The notes: a model not told the origin generated them from the letters alone. DNA of 64,000 bases from Pseudomonas sp. Irchel s3f7 (GCF_900187615.1 NZ_FYDO01000025.1:1-64000), one strand, 5' to 3'. Counted from the first letter of the stretch, positions 17,523 through 27,059 are shown. A program made the numbers and translations.

Positions 17523-18509
17523 TCACTGGGTGGCCTCAGTGGCCATTAGGGCAGCGACGCTGCCACCTGATCCCTGTAATACCCCGCGTTCGCCACCCAC
17601 CAACAGGCGAGAGCCAACGACGGTCGCCGAGGTCAACGTGCCAAGGCCGGCCAGACGCCCGACACCGACCAGCTCACCTTTCACATTCAGGCGTACCACC
17701 GAGCTGCCCGCACCGACGATCACCAGGCCCGAGTGATCGGGCAGCACCACATGGCCATACAGCGGCAGTTGGTTTCCGACTTTGATCTGGGTCCAGCTGT
17801 CGCCGAAGTCGTGACTGACAAAAACGTGCCCGCGCATGCCGTAAGTCACCCAGTTATCTGCACTCAGGCGCACGATGCCGAACAGTGAACCGCTGTAGAA
17901 CGCCGGCAATGTCTGCCAGTGCTGGCCACTGTCGGTAGTACGCAACACCAGACCCTGCTCGCCCACCAACATGCGCCGACCATCGTTGCCTCCGGCCATG
18001 CTGTTCAGGTGCGCGCTGTCGATGTCCAGCGGCTGCGGTGTCCAGGTTTGCCCTCCATCCGGCGATTGATAGAACTTGCCGAAGCTGCCGAACGCCATGA
18101 CGCTGTCGCCACCGCCCGTCCAGATGCCCAGCAGCGGTTCACCCAGATCGCTGTCGTGGCGAATTTCCTGCCAGCTGCTGCCCGAGTCCACAGAACGCAG
18201 GATCCAGCCGTCATGCCCGACAGCAAGCAAGCGTTTGTCGTCCAGCGCCACAACGGCCGTCAGGGTGGCATTGCGTTGGGTGGCGACATTGGCTGGCTGC
18301 CAGCTGACGCCCTGATCATCACTGAGCAAGATGCTGCCACGCTCGCCCACGGCGACCACCCGCGCGCCAAGATTGAGCAGACCATTGATCTGCACTCGGT
18401 CCGGGCGCGTGGCCAACAGTTCGGCCTGCGGTGGGGATTTGGGGGAAAAGGTGTAGCCAATGGTCAAGGCAACCACCAGGCAAACCACGTAGCCGATCAC
18501 CGAGCGCAT
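17523..18509 (-). CDS. YCF48/BNR-repeat protein, exported partner of the RND protein
   Basis: A 328-residue protein with one N-terminal hydrophobic segment (about 3-22), then a series of beta-propeller repeats of the YCF48 (photosystem II stability factor-like) type. Repeats of the form D.G.SW (DQGVSWQP, DSGSSWQE, DGGQTWTP, DSGQHWQT, DFGDSWTQ) recur about every 40-45 residues. It is anchored to or secreted into the periplasm. Genes of this kind sit directly upstream of MMPL-type RND genes in many catabolic islands, probably as an accessory or assembly partner. AGGAG lies 8 bases before the chosen ATG. A partial operator lies 143 bp upstream. Confidence 0.8.
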   Translation of the reverse strand: MRSVIGYVVCLVVALTIGYTFSPKSPPQAELLATRPDRVQINGLLNLGARVVAVGERGSILLSDDQGVSWQPANVATQRNATLTAVVALDDKRLLAVGHDGWILRSVDSGSSWQEIRHDSDLGEPLLGIWTGGGDSVMAFGSFGKFYQSPDGGQTWTPQPLDIDSAHLNSMAGGNDGRRMLVGEQGLVLRTTDSGQHWQTLPAFYSGSLFGIVRLSADNWVTYGMRGHVFVSHDFGDSWTQIKVGNQLPLYGHVVLPDHSGLVIVGAGSSVVRLNVKGELVGVGRLAGLGTLTSATVVGSRLLVGGERGVLQGSGGSVAALMATEATQ

Positions 18510-18652
18510 GAGCAACGCTCCTGTTCGGGAAAGATATGGATAGGGCAAGTCATAGGGCCGATCCTCTTGTTTTTGTCACGCACCAGGGCATGCGAGGCAA
18601 TCGAGATGGGCGTTGCCTCTGAGGGAATAGTCGGCGCAAGGGAGGGGTGACA

Positions 18653-18670
18653 CATCGTCCAAATGGCTTA
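18653..18670 (-). promoter_or_regulatory. Partial island operator motif, YCF48-RND operon
   Basis: Minus-strand TAAGC-CATTTG-GACGATG: perfect in the GACGATG half, two mismatches in the other half, and 143 bp before the start, farther than usual. Moderate support. Confidence 0.5.
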
Positions 18671-18744
18671 TGCATTGGCGGGAATGGCGTGGGGGGAATG
18701 GCGGGTATTTATGTGCAAACCGAACTGATTGGCATCGCCCCCCC

Positions 18745-18835
18745 CTGTAGGAGCCGGCTTGCCGGCAATAGCGTCAGTTCAGACAACCCATTCGTCGACC
18801 TGACGGACGCCATCGCCGGCAAGCCGGCTCCTACG
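18745..18835. repeat. Single REPIN
   Basis: CTGTAGGAGCCGGCTTGCCG and its inverted partner flank a spacer. It occupies part of the 345-base gene-free stretch between operon I and the YCF48-RND operon; apart from the operator at 18653 nothing else was recognised there. Confidence 0.88.
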
Positions 18836-18854
18836 GGGGGATCTTCGGCGGGGA

Positions 18855-19805
18855 TCAGGCCATGTACAGGATCACCAGATCGTTGATCACCGAAGGCCGG
18901 TCCTGGCCGACCACATGGGTGTTGAGCTCCAGGGTCATCTGGGTGCCACGGGTCAGGACTTCGACTTTTTTCACCCTGGCCCGCGCATGGATGCGCGAAC
19001 CGGCCGGTACCGGAGCCGGGAAGCGCAGGCGATCGGAGCCGTAGTTGATCTGCGTCGTGAAGCCGCTGATTTCGAAGCCCAGCGCCAATTTCATCCGCGA
19101 CTGCAACACCTGCACCAGTGCGCCATGGGCAATAGTGCCGCCGAACGGACTTTGCAGGCGTGCCCGTTCCGGATCGGTATGGATCCAGTAATCGTCGCCC
19201 GACAACCGGGCAAAGTCGTCGATCAGTGCCTGCTCGACCACCACCACGTTGCTCCAGTCGCTGAACTGCTCGCTGACCAGCGCCTGCAAAGCCGGACCGT
19301 CATTGAGGTCGATCTGCCGCACGGGCGCTTGCTCCGATACCGCAGGCGCTGGTTCATTGTCCTGCGCCGGCAACGGTTCAAGGCTGACCGCGTCTTTGTC
19401 CACCCCGGTGAAGCGCAGCAGACGATTGCCCTTGGCATCGACCTCGGCGAACACTGGCTGCAACGGCATGCCAATCTTGATTTCGCCTTCGTCCAGGCCC
19501 ACCAGGTTGGTGTTGATGCGCACCCCTTCGGCCAACTCGACCACCGCCAGTTTCTGCGGCATCTCATCAATGAAGTCGGGCAAGGTCGCAATGCGCGTTA
19601 CGGTGTAGCTGTAGAGCGTCGCGGCGCCGTTGACTTCGCGCCAGGCCAGGTCATGTTCAAGGCATACCGGGCAATGCCGGCGCGGGTAGAAGTTCCAGTG
19701 TGCACAGGCGTTGCATTGCTGGATCAACAGACGGCGAGCCTTCAGGCCCTCCCAGAACGGCGCGGAGATCTGCGTCGCGACCGGCATCGGTTTGTTGTTG
19801 GACAT
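18855..19805 (-). CDS. DUF35 OB-fold plus MaoC hydratase (side-chain aldolase partner)
   Basis: A 316-residue two-domain protein. The N-terminal DUF35 part has a zinc ribbon (Cys31, Cys34, Cys45, Cys48) and an OB-fold to about 145. A Pro/Ala/Glu-rich linker follows, then a MaoC hot-dog domain from about 165 with the hydratase motif LSGDDYWIHTD (Asp204, His209). DUF35 domains dock onto Ltp2-type aldolases and MaoC domains hydrate the steroid enoyl-CoA, so this should form a hydratase-aldolase complex with the thiolase-fold protein encoded just upstream (4-base gap). The domain order is the reverse of the ChsH2-like protein at 50074-51042. It is the last gene of operon I. Confidence 0.82.
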   Translation of the reverse strand: MSNNKPMPVATQISAPFWEGLKARRLLIQQCNACAHWNFYPRRHCPVCLEHDLAWREVNGAATLYSYTVTRIATLPDFIDEMPQKLAVVELAEGVRINTNLVGLDEGEIKIGMPLQPVFAEVDAKGNRLLRFTGVDKDAVSLEPLPAQDNEPAPAVSEQAPVRQIDLNDGPALQALVSEQFSDWSNVVVVEQALIDDFARLSGDDYWIHTDPERARLQSPFGGTIAHGALVQVLQSRMKLALGFEISGFTTQINYGSDRLRFPAPVPAGSRIHARARVKKVEVLTRGTQMTLELNTHVVGQDRPSVINDLVILYMA

Positions 19806-19809
19806 GTGC

Positions 19810-21021
19810 TTATGCTCCCTGAAGTATCAATGCGCCCTGCTCGCTCATCACGCCGCCGGTACCGGAGACGTAGACGCTGTCGCAGCGGCCCAGTTGGCGT
19901 TCGCCTGCATTGCCGGCAATCTGGGTCACCGCCTCGATCACCTGGCTCATGCCACCGGCCGAGGCCGACTGGCCGAAACTCAGTTGCCCGCCATGGGTGT
20001 TCATCGGGAAGTCGCCACGCCAGGTCAGGTCGTGTTCGCGCACGAACGACATGCCCTCGCCCTTGGCGCAGAAACCGGCATCTTCAAGGGTCAGCAAGGT
20101 GGTGATGGTGTAGCAGTCGTAGATCTGCGCAGCATCGACGTCCTTGGGCTTGAGCCCGGCCATGGCAAAGGCGCGCTGGGACGCTGGACCGATCGGCGTG
20201 TGCAGCATGTCCTCGGCATAGGACGGCGACTTGAAGGCCAGGTGCTCGCCAAAGCCGGTAATGAACGCCGGGCGTTTGCGCGCCCGCGCCGCCACTTCCT
20301 TGTTGGTGATGATCAGCGCGGCGCCACCGGCCACCGGCATGACGATTTCCAGGACGTGCAAGGGGTCGGCGACCATTTTGCTGGCCAGCACCTGTTCGAT
20401 GGTCAATGGCTGGCCGTAGAACATCGCTTGCGGGTTGGCCAGGGCGTTGGTGCGCTGATCGACGGCGATCTTGGCCATGGCGCGCTGATCATAGTCGTAC
20501 TGGGCGGCATAACGCTGGGCAATCATCGCGTAGCCGGTGTTCTGGCCCATGTGTCCGTAAGGCAGGTCGAACTCGGCTTCAGGCGCGCCGAATGCCGTGC
20601 TGTGTCCACCGAAACGCATGGAGCGGGCCATCCAGCCAGGGTCCTCGTCGGGCCCCAACGGCGCCATGCGTGCGGGGATGACGCACAGCACTGCCTGGCA
20701 CAGCCCCAGCTCGATGGCAGCGGCAGCGCGCCAGACCATGCCCACCGACGTACAGCCACCCAGGTCCACCACTTCGGCGAAGTTCAGCCGCAGGCCCAGA
20801 TATTCGGCCGCCATCGCCGGTACGAACACCGAGGCTTCATGAAAATGCGGGCCGTTGATCACCAGCCCGTCGAGATCCGAGGCCTTGAGCCCGGCATCGC
20901 GCAGGGCCTGGGCCGCCAGGTCGGCGACTTGCTCAAGATGGAACATCTTGGGCGCAGTCGAGTACTTCTCCGGTTTGTATTGTGCGGTGCCAACAATGGC
21001 CGCGTGCCCTTTGAGCCCCAT
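19810..21021 (-). CDS. Ltp2/Sal-type thiolase-fold retro-aldolase
   Basis: A 403-residue thiolase-superfamily protein of the SCP-x/Ltp2 type. It lacks the normal thiolase cysteine-histidine pair: the C-terminal GHP region reads GQLSFGQSASAG. YDCYT at 301-305 corresponds to the catalytic tyrosine region of Ltp2 aldolases. Anchored on the shared NTHGGQL motif, the second tyrosine of the paralogue at 47345-48523 (Tyr346) is Gln351 here, so the two aldolases may differ in mechanism or specificity. Ltp2-like enzymes split beta-hydroxyacyl-CoA side chains, releasing acetyl- or propionyl-CoA and a steroid aldehyde or ketone. GGAGG precedes the ATG. It pairs with the DUF35-MaoC protein. Confidence 0.8.
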   Translation of the reverse strand: MGLKGHAAIVGTAQYKPEKYSTAPKMFHLEQVADLAAQALRDAGLKASDLDGLVINGPHFHEASVFVPAMAAEYLGLRLNFAEVVDLGGCTSVGMVWRAAAAIELGLCQAVLCVIPARMAPLGPDEDPGWMARSMRFGGHSTAFGAPEAEFDLPYGHMGQNTGYAMIAQRYAAQYDYDQRAMAKIAVDQRTNALANPQAMFYGQPLTIEQVLASKMVADPLHVLEIVMPVAGGAALIITNKEVAARARKRPAFITGFGEHLAFKSPSYAEDMLHTPIGPASQRAFAMAGLKPKDVDAAQIYDCYTITTLLTLEDAGFCAKGEGMSFVREHDLTWRGDFPMNTHGGQLSFGQSASAGGMSQVIEAVTQIAGNAGERQLGRCDSVYVSGTGGVMSEQGALILQGA

Positions 21022-21115
21022 AGTGCCTCCATGCCGAAGCGTTACGCTGCGGCGTTTTTCCAGGTTGTGTTGACGGTCCGGGCGCAGCAGGGCGACCCGG
21101 ACCTCGAGTCGTCAA

Positions 21116-22783
21116 TCAGAAGGTGTATTTCATCGAAAACGTGGCGTAGTCGCGGTCAGCGAACGGACGATCGATCGCGTCGGCTTCCCCCAGGTAGGCG
21201 ATGTATCTCAAACCGAGTTCCAGGTTGCCCAGGTACTTGAAGGTCGTGCCCGCACTCAGGCGTCGGTCACCGGCAACGCCGGAAATGCTTCCGGACATGG
21301 GCGTGGAGCCGCTGAAGACGTTGGAGAAGCTGAGGGGGACATCCAGATCCCAGCCTTGGAAAACTCCCGGATAACTGAACGATGCGCCCACGGTGTAGGC
21401 GCTGGAGTACTTGGTGCGGTAACCCGCGGCTGTGCTGTAGGTATAGTCATCGGAAGAGGCCACTAGAGGTGCCAGGGAGGGCAATAGGTTCACGCCTTGC
21501 AGGTTGGGCGCCGCCGAAGTGGATTCGACGCTGTCGACCTGCACGCGGATGATTTCGGCTGTCAGACTGGTCTGGCTGGCCCAGGGACGGTCGCCGAGGA
21601 TCCGGATCGCCGACAACTGCATTTGCTGGCCCTTGCCCTTGGCCGGTACTGCGCCAAGGCCGGTATTGACCATCACTGGCGCACCATCGCGGTACGACCA
21701 TTCGGCGCCGACCTGGGTGTCGCCGATCTTGGTCGAGGCGCTGATGCCGGTCAGCTTGATGTCTTCGAAGTACTTGATCTCGTAGCCATTGCTGACGAAA
21801 GCGTTGCGGCCACCGCCAATCGGCAAAGCGTTGTAGCCGACCAGTGCGGTGGCCGGGTTCTTGTCGTGGTAGTTGACATGAAACAGCGACAGCTCGATTG
21901 CTGGCACCGGGCGGTAGCGCATCTGCACGCCCCACTGGCCACCATCACTCGGCTCGTCGGTGCCGCGGTAAGGGATCTTCTGGCCATTGGCGTAGATAAA
22001 CTCGCGCCCTGGCCCGACTACGTCGCTGCCCGACAGATAGCTGCCCACCGGCGGCAGTTCGGTACCCTTCCATTCGTATTGCACGTATGCACCGAAGGTC
22101 AGTTGGGGGTTCAGTCGGAACGAGCCGGAGAACTGGCCCACCGGCAACAGTACTTCCTTGACTTCAACACCCGGTTGCGAGGCTTTTACCGCATCGGACG
22201 GGTTTTGTACGCCGTTCACACCCGGGTAGAACAGACTCTCGCCCCAGGACTCGATGTGCCGCCCGGCCTTGACGTCCAGCATGGTGTCGTTGTCAAAGCG
22301 CCAGCCGCTGAATACATAGACATCCAACATTTTGCTGCGACCGCCGCTGTAGTAGCGGGTATCACTGGTGAACTCGTCGTTGCTGCCGTTTTTGTTCACG
22401 GTGGCCGGCGAGTCGTTATCGTTCTTGCGGTGGTAGATGTCGTCGTAAAAGGTACTGCCGCGCACCACGGCGCCGTAGTTGTCCTTGCGCAAGATCATTT
22501 CTGCCAGGGCGCCCACGCGGTTGGTGGTCAGACTGCCGCTGTCGAAGTTGCGGTTGGCATCGTCGGCGTTGACCGTCAGCAAGCGATCGCTTTGACTGCC
22601 CGTGCGCACACCGATGCCGTAGCTGGTGGTCACCGACCAGTCGATGGTTGCGCCGTTGTCGAACTCGATCGTGTCACCGGCCCATACGGGCGTGGACAAC
22701 AGCGCAATGGCCGCCGCGAGACTGCTGATCTGAAATGCGCTCGAACCGCTGACCGTGAAGTTATTGTTGTTCTTGTTGATCAC
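21116..22783 (-). CDS. DUF1302 outer-membrane beta-barrel protein, second copy
   Basis: A 555-residue exported protein related to the DUF1302 protein at 1852-3498. The most likely start is a GTG (MINKN...) placed just after AGGAGAG; a TTG seven codons upstream would overlap that ribosome site. A signal peptide ends around STPVWAG (about 36), and the chain ends MKYTF as expected for a barrel. Unlike the first copy it lies within operon I, between the MBL hydrolase and aldolase genes, and has no operator of its own. Two copies with different regulation may serve different substrates or different stages of uptake. Confidence 0.83.
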   Translation of the reverse strand: MINKNNNNFTVSGSSAFQISSLAAAIALLSTPVWAGDTIEFDNGATIDWSVTTSYGIGVRTGSQSDRLLTVNADDANRNFDSGSLTTNRVGALAEMILRKDNYGAVVRGSTFYDDIYHRKNDNDSPATVNKNGSNDEFTSDTRYYSGGRSKMLDVYVFSGWRFDNDTMLDVKAGRHIESWGESLFYPGVNGVQNPSDAVKASQPGVEVKEVLLPVGQFSGSFRLNPQLTFGAYVQYEWKGTELPPVGSYLSGSDVVGPGREFIYANGQKIPYRGTDEPSDGGQWGVQMRYRPVPAIELSLFHVNYHDKNPATALVGYNALPIGGGRNAFVSNGYEIKYFEDIKLTGISASTKIGDTQVGAEWSYRDGAPVMVNTGLGAVPAKGKGQQMQLSAIRILGDRPWASQTSLTAEIIRVQVDSVESTSAAPNLQGVNLLPSLAPLVASSDDYTYSTAAGYRTKYSSAYTVGASFSYPGVFQGWDLDVPLSFSNVFSGSTPMSGSISGVAGDRRLSAGTTFKYLGNLELGLRYIAYLGEADAIDRPFADRDYATFSMKYTF

Positions 22784-22850
22784 ACTGACTCTCCTCAATG
22801 ACAACCGGCTGGCTGCCTGGAATGTTCAACACTGCTGCCGTGCCGTCCGC

Positions 22851-23936
22851 TCAAAACACCTTGAGCGGAGTAACAGCGCACGCTCCCCTTACAGCACGCC
22901 GGTAGCGATATCGCCCCCGGTCCTCTTCCCGCTCCAGCGACCCTTCGGCCACCAGGTAGTTGGCATGGGCCAACGTTTCGCCAAGTGCCATCAGTTCGTC
23001 GAAACGACCCGATAGCTTGGGAAACAACAGGGCCATCAGTTCGAGCACGGTGCGCGGCTCGTCACAGTTGGCCAGCATCAGCGCCAGGTGCCCTTTGTGA
23101 TGGGCTTCCAGTTGATCCAGGCGCTCATGCAAATTAAAAAACGGCCGTTCGTGCGCCGGCAGCACCAGCACGCTGTCGGGCAAGCTGCGCAAATGCTCGA
23201 TGGAATCGAGCCAGTCGCGCAGCGGGTCGGCCAACGGTTCAGTGGCATGCACACCGACGGTGGAGGTGATGCGCGGCAAGACCTGGTCGCCGGAGATCAG
23301 CAAGCCGTCATCCGCGGCGTACAGGCAGGCATGCTCCGGCGAGTGCCCGCGACCGATGACCACTTGCCAGGTACGGCCGCCGATATGCAGTTCACTGCCT
23401 TCGTGCAAACGGTGGAAATGGTTCAGCGGCACTGGCAGGAAATGGGCGTTGCTCATCACCGTGAACATCTCGGTGCTTTGTTCGTCACTGACGCCGGCCT
23501 TGCGGTAAAAATCGAGAAAATCCCAGCCCGGTTTTTGATCGGCGGGGAACCTGACGTGCAGCGACTGGAACTCACTGGCGGTCATGTACACAGGGCAATG
23601 AAAACGCGCCGAAAGCCACGCGGCGACCCCGGCATGATCAGAGTGAAAATGGGTACAGACCACCGCCAGCAACGGCAACCCGCCACACACTTCATTCAGC
23701 ACCCGGTCCCAGACCTCTCGGGTCTGATCGGTGTTCATGCCGGTGTCCACCGCCACCCAGCCGTCGGTGTGGCGCAGCAGATAAAGGTTGATGTGGTCCA
23801 GGCGAAACGGCAGCGGCATGCGCAACCACCACACGCCTGGCGCCACTTCGCGCACCTGTCCGGAGTCGGGCGCTTGCGGCCAGGGATACCGCAGGCCGCC
23901 GCGCAGTTCATGACCGTTGACGTCGAGATCAGCCAT
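22851..23936 (-). CDS. Metallo-beta-lactamase-fold hydrolase
   Basis: A 361-residue MBL-fold protein. The metal motif THFHSDHAG gives His96, His98, Asp100 and His101; GHSPEH near 200 and SGDQVLP near 222 supply further ligands. A roughly 100-residue helical C-terminal region after LVLPAHERPF resembles the winged-helix tail of LACTB2-like/glyoxalase II-related hydrolases. A thioester or lactone is the likely bond type. It overlaps the upstream CoA-ligase gene by 8 bases, so it is translated in step with side-chain activation; proofreading of misactivated CoA thioesters is one idea, with no direct support. Confidence 0.78.
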   Translation of the reverse strand: MADLDVNGHELRGGLRYPWPQAPDSGQVREVAPGVWWLRMPLPFRLDHINLYLLRHTDGWVAVDTGMNTDQTREVWDRVLNEVCGGLPLLAVVCTHFHSDHAGVAAWLSARFHCPVYMTASEFQSLHVRFPADQKPGWDFLDFYRKAGVSDEQSTEMFTVMSNAHFLPVPLNHFHRLHEGSELHIGGRTWQVVIGRGHSPEHACLYAADDGLLISGDQVLPRITSTVGVHATEPLADPLRDWLDSIEHLRSLPDSVLVLPAHERPFFNLHERLDQLEAHHKGHLALMLANCDEPRTVLELMALLFPKLSGRFDELMALGETLAHANYLVAEGSLEREEDRGRYRYRRAVRGACAVTPLKVF

Positions 23937-25782
23937 GGTCGGCCACCGCGAAGGGTGTCAGGCCGGCCCGCGTCAAAGCCTCTGTCGAATAAGGCACATA
24001 GGTGCGCGCCTGTTCGTCGCGAATGAACAGAGGATCGCTGCAACGGGTCGGGCAGTAACCCTGGCGCTGCAGATCCACTTTGCGCAGTTTGAAGCTGGCC
24101 GTCAGATCCGCCGACTGGGTGACCCGCACGAAAACCGGTGCCGCATAACGCGGCAGGCGCGCTTCAGCCAGGGCGTACAGCGCGACAGGATCAAACGTCT
24201 GGGCCGCCTGCATCAGCACGGCGGCCATGCCGGCGCGACCTTCATTGCCCGGCACCTGGACGCCATAGATATTGATCAGCTCCAGCCCCGGCAGATCACC
24301 CAACGCATCCGCGACTTCCTGAGTCGATACGTTCTCGCTCTTCCAGCGATAGGTATCGCCGATACGGTCGACGAAGTAGCAGTAACCGTCGGCGTCTTCG
24401 CGCAGCAAGTCGCCGGAACTCCAATAAGCATCGCCCTCGCGCAACACATTGCGGCGAATCTTGCTCTCGGTGGCCTCGGTCGAGGTGTAGCCCTCGAAAC
24501 GCCCGCCACCTATCTCAGGGTGATCGACGATAAAGCCCATGGCCTCGCCGACCTCGCCCACTTTGCAGACTTGATAGAAACCGTTTTCGTCCCGCGGATG
24601 GCAGTCGTTTTCGATGTCGTAACGCACCAGCCGCAGGTTGGTCTTGTTCCAGTCCGGCACGCGTCCGCAGGAACCGAAATAGTTGTCGACGTTGATCACT
24701 GCAGCATTGGCTTCAGTGGCGCCCCAGCCCTCGAACACCTGGATCGGGCCGAAGCGCTCCAGCCAGCGTTGCCAGGAATCCGGCGACAGCCCGGCACCAA
24801 GCATGCAGCGCAGGGTGTGCTCGCGCTCGTTCGCTTGCACCGGTTGATTGAGCAGGTAGCGGCAGATCTCACCGATGTACTGGAAGATGCTGATCTGATG
24901 ACGAGACACGTCCTTCCAGAACTCACGCACGCTGAACTTGCGGCGGACCACAATGGCGGCACCGGCGCGCAGCGCGGTCGACGTCACGGACGTGGCCGCT
25001 GCGCCGTGGTACAGCGGCAGACAGCAATAGAACACATCCCTGGAGGTGGCCTGCAGGGTCGTTTCCATCACATCGCCCGACGACATCCAGCGCATGTGGC
25101 TGTAACGCGCCGCCTTGGGCAAGCCTGTGGTGCCCGAGGTAAAGATCAGCAGGGTCGGCGTCTGCGCGTCGATGTGCGCGCGGATATCCCGGGGGAACGG
25201 CGTGCGCGGGGCTTTCTCCAGGCGCGCATCGAAATGCCCGTCGACTCCCTTGGGCAGCGCTGCGGTCCAGGGATTTTCCGCGTCTCGCAGCAGCCAGCAC
25301 GGCAGGTCTGGAAAACCTTCGGTGGCCTGCACATTGGCCAGGCACTCTTCACCGATCACCAACGCCTTGGCCTCGGTCGTCTGCAACGCATGCAGCAGGG
25401 GTCGACCACTGACCTGAGTGTTGATGAAGGCCACCACCACACCGAGCTTGACCAGACCGAACCATGTGCAGAAAAACGCCGGACGATTTTCCATGGCCAG
25501 GGCGCAGACATCACCGGCGCGCAGGCCATTGGCATAAAAGGTGTGGGCCATCTGGTTGGCTCGCGCATCGACCTCGAAGTAGCTCAGGGTCTGCTCGCCA
25601 TAGATCAGGAACGCTTGCTCTCCTTGCTTGCTTGCCTGTTGTTCCAGACGATCGGCCAGGGTGTAAAGGTCGCCCGGTTTGATCTGCCCGGCGGCCGCCG
25701 AGCGTTGGTCGAGCAGCGCTTGGGTCTGCTCCCGTGGCACTGGACGTGTTGGCAAGACGCGGCTCAAGTCATTGAGGTTCAT
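23929..25782 (-). CDS. FATP/VLACS-type acyl-CoA synthetase (bile-acid CoA ligase candidate)
   Basis: A 617-residue acyl-CoA synthetase of the fatty-acid-transport-protein branch. The ATP-binding motif FTSGTTGLPKAA is at 214-225, FEGWGATEAN near 345-355, and FVDRIGDTYRWKSENVST near 470-490, the last typical of FATP/VLACS enzymes. Mammalian bile-acid CoA ligase belongs to the same branch, so activation of a steroid C24 carboxylate is a reasonable inference. It overlaps the OYE gene upstream by ATGA and the MBL gene downstream by 8 bases. Confidence 0.8.
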   Translation of the reverse strand: MNLNDLSRVLPTRPVPREQTQALLDQRSAAAGQIKPGDLYTLADRLEQQASKQGEQAFLIYGEQTLSYFEVDARANQMAHTFYANGLRAGDVCALAMENRPAFFCTWFGLVKLGVVVAFINTQVSGRPLLHALQTTEAKALVIGEECLANVQATEGFPDLPCWLLRDAENPWTAALPKGVDGHFDARLEKAPRTPFPRDIRAHIDAQTPTLLIFTSGTTGLPKAARYSHMRWMSSGDVMETTLQATSRDVFYCCLPLYHGAAATSVTSTALRAGAAIVVRRKFSVREFWKDVSRHQISIFQYIGEICRYLLNQPVQANEREHTLRCMLGAGLSPDSWQRWLERFGPIQVFEGWGATEANAAVINVDNYFGSCGRVPDWNKTNLRLVRYDIENDCHPRDENGFYQVCKVGEVGEAMGFIVDHPEIGGGRFEGYTSTEATESKIRRNVLREGDAYWSSGDLLREDADGYCYFVDRIGDTYRWKSENVSTQEVADALGDLPGLELINIYGVQVPGNEGRAGMAAVLMQAAQTFDPVALYALAEARLPRYAAPVFVRVTQSADLTASFKLRKVDLQRQGYCPTRCSDPLFIRDEQARTYVPYSTEALTRAGLTPFAVADHG

Positions 25783-26864
25783 TGCGCCACCTCCTGGGCA
25801 ATCGCTTGGTAGGCGCAGTAGTCGGAGTAGCCCGCCGAGCCCGGTGTATAGAGCGTTTTACGATCGAAGCGGCTCAGCGGCAGGCCACGCTTCAAGCGGT
25901 CCACCAGATCGGGATTGGCGATAAAGTGACGGCCGAACGACACAGCAACCCCCTCGCCCGACGCGAGCGCGGCGCTGGCCGAAAGGCCGTCGAAACCATC
26001 GTTGAGAATCAACGCATGCGGACTGTGCCGACGCGCCAGGGCGAAGGCATCGAGCTCTGCCAGTGGCGAGCGCATGATGTGCAGGTAGGCCAGGTTTAGC
26101 GACGCCACGGCTTCGCACAAGGCAGCCGCCGTGGCCGCCGGATCGCTGTCGTCGATGTCGTTGTAGGGGTTGCCGGGGCACAGGCGAAAACCGACGCGTC
26201 CGGCGCCAATCGCACCGGCCATGACCTCGATCACTTCCTTGGCAAAACGCACCCGTCCGGTCACATCGCCGCCGTAGGCGTCGCTGCGCTGATTGCTGCC
26301 GGAGGCCATGAACTGCATCGGCAGATAGCCGCTGGTGCAATGCAGTTCGACACCGTCGAAACCCGCCAGACGCGCATTCAATGCGGCCTGGCGATAGTCT
26401 TCGATCACGTCGTCGATGCCTTGCAAAGTCAGTGCGTGGGGCTCGTCTGTGTCCACCAGTCCGGCAGCGTCGCTGAACACCTGCGTGCGTGCGCGCAATG
26501 CCGAAGGTGCGACCGTGGCCGCACCCGCCGGCTTATTGTGCCGGCTGGCGGCGCGACCAACGTGCATCAGCTGCAGGACGATGCGCCCGCCCTCGGCATG
26601 CACCGCCTCGGTGACCCGCTGCCAGCCGACGATCTGCTCGTCGCTGTAGATGGCCGGGGTGCGACAATAGCCCAGGCCACTGGCCGAGGGCGCGGTGCCC
26701 TCAGCGACAATCAACCCGGCACTGGCACGCTGGCGGTAGTATTCGACCATGTCGCCACCAGGGACCGCATCGGCAAGGGCACGGCTGCGAGTCATGGGTG
26801 CCATGACGATGCGGTTGGCCAGTTGCAGTTCGCCCAGGGCGACCGGTTCGAACAAGACGCTCAT
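25779..26864 (-). CDS. OYE-family enone reductase with altered active site
   Basis: A 361-residue Old Yellow Enzyme-type flavoprotein, first gene of operon I. The family's HxxN or HxxH anchor for the substrate carbonyl is HCTS here (His175, Ser178), followed by Tyr180. The usual YGGSxENRxRF signature is changed to YGGDVTGRVRF. This is the compact class without an iron-sulfur tail, unlike the enzyme at 549-1778. The changes suggest a different binding mode or a bulky substrate such as a steroid enone; activity cannot be judged from sequence. GAGGAA precedes the ATG, and a perfect operator lies 116 bp upstream. Confidence 0.8.
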   Translation of the reverse strand: MSVLFEPVALGELQLANRIVMAPMTRSRALADAVPGGDMVEYYRQRASAGLIVAEGTAPSASGLGYCRTPAIYSDEQIVGWQRVTEAVHAEGGRIVLQLMHVGRAASRHNKPAGAATVAPSALRARTQVFSDAAGLVDTDEPHALTLQGIDDVIEDYRQAALNARLAGFDGVELHCTSGYLPMQFMASGSNQRSDAYGGDVTGRVRFAKEVIEVMAGAIGAGRVGFRLCPGNPYNDIDDSDPAATAAALCEAVASLNLAYLHIMRSPLAELDAFALARRHSPHALILNDGFDGLSASAALASGEGVAVSFGRHFIANPDLVDRLKRGLPLSRFDRKTLYTPGSAGYSDYCAYQAIAQEVAQ

Positions 26865-26980
26865 TTCAATTCCTCAGCTTCTTATTGTTTTCAGGCTGTC
26901 GCCATGCTCGCCACAACGTGGGCAAGCGCTGACATGCCAGCGGATACGGGCTGAATGATTGACGTTGAGCACAAGCGAAA

Positions 26981-26998
26981 CATCGTCCGACAAGACTA
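26981..26998 (-). promoter_or_regulatory. Island operator motif before operon I
   Basis: Minus-strand TAGTC-TTGTCG-GACGATG, a perfect match, in the 255-base divergent interval between operon I and the MFS gene. Confidence 0.72.
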
Positions 26999-27041
26999 GG
27001 TTCGCCATTGGGTAAGGCGGCTTGCCTGGGTACGACAAAGA

Positions 27042-27059
27042 TGGTCTGAACGGACGATG
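27042..27059 (+). promoter_or_regulatory. Island operator motif before MFS gene
   Basis: TGGTC-TGAACG-GACGATG, one mismatch, ending 60 bp before the MFS start. The whole 18-mer is repeated exactly at 28955. Confidence 0.74.
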
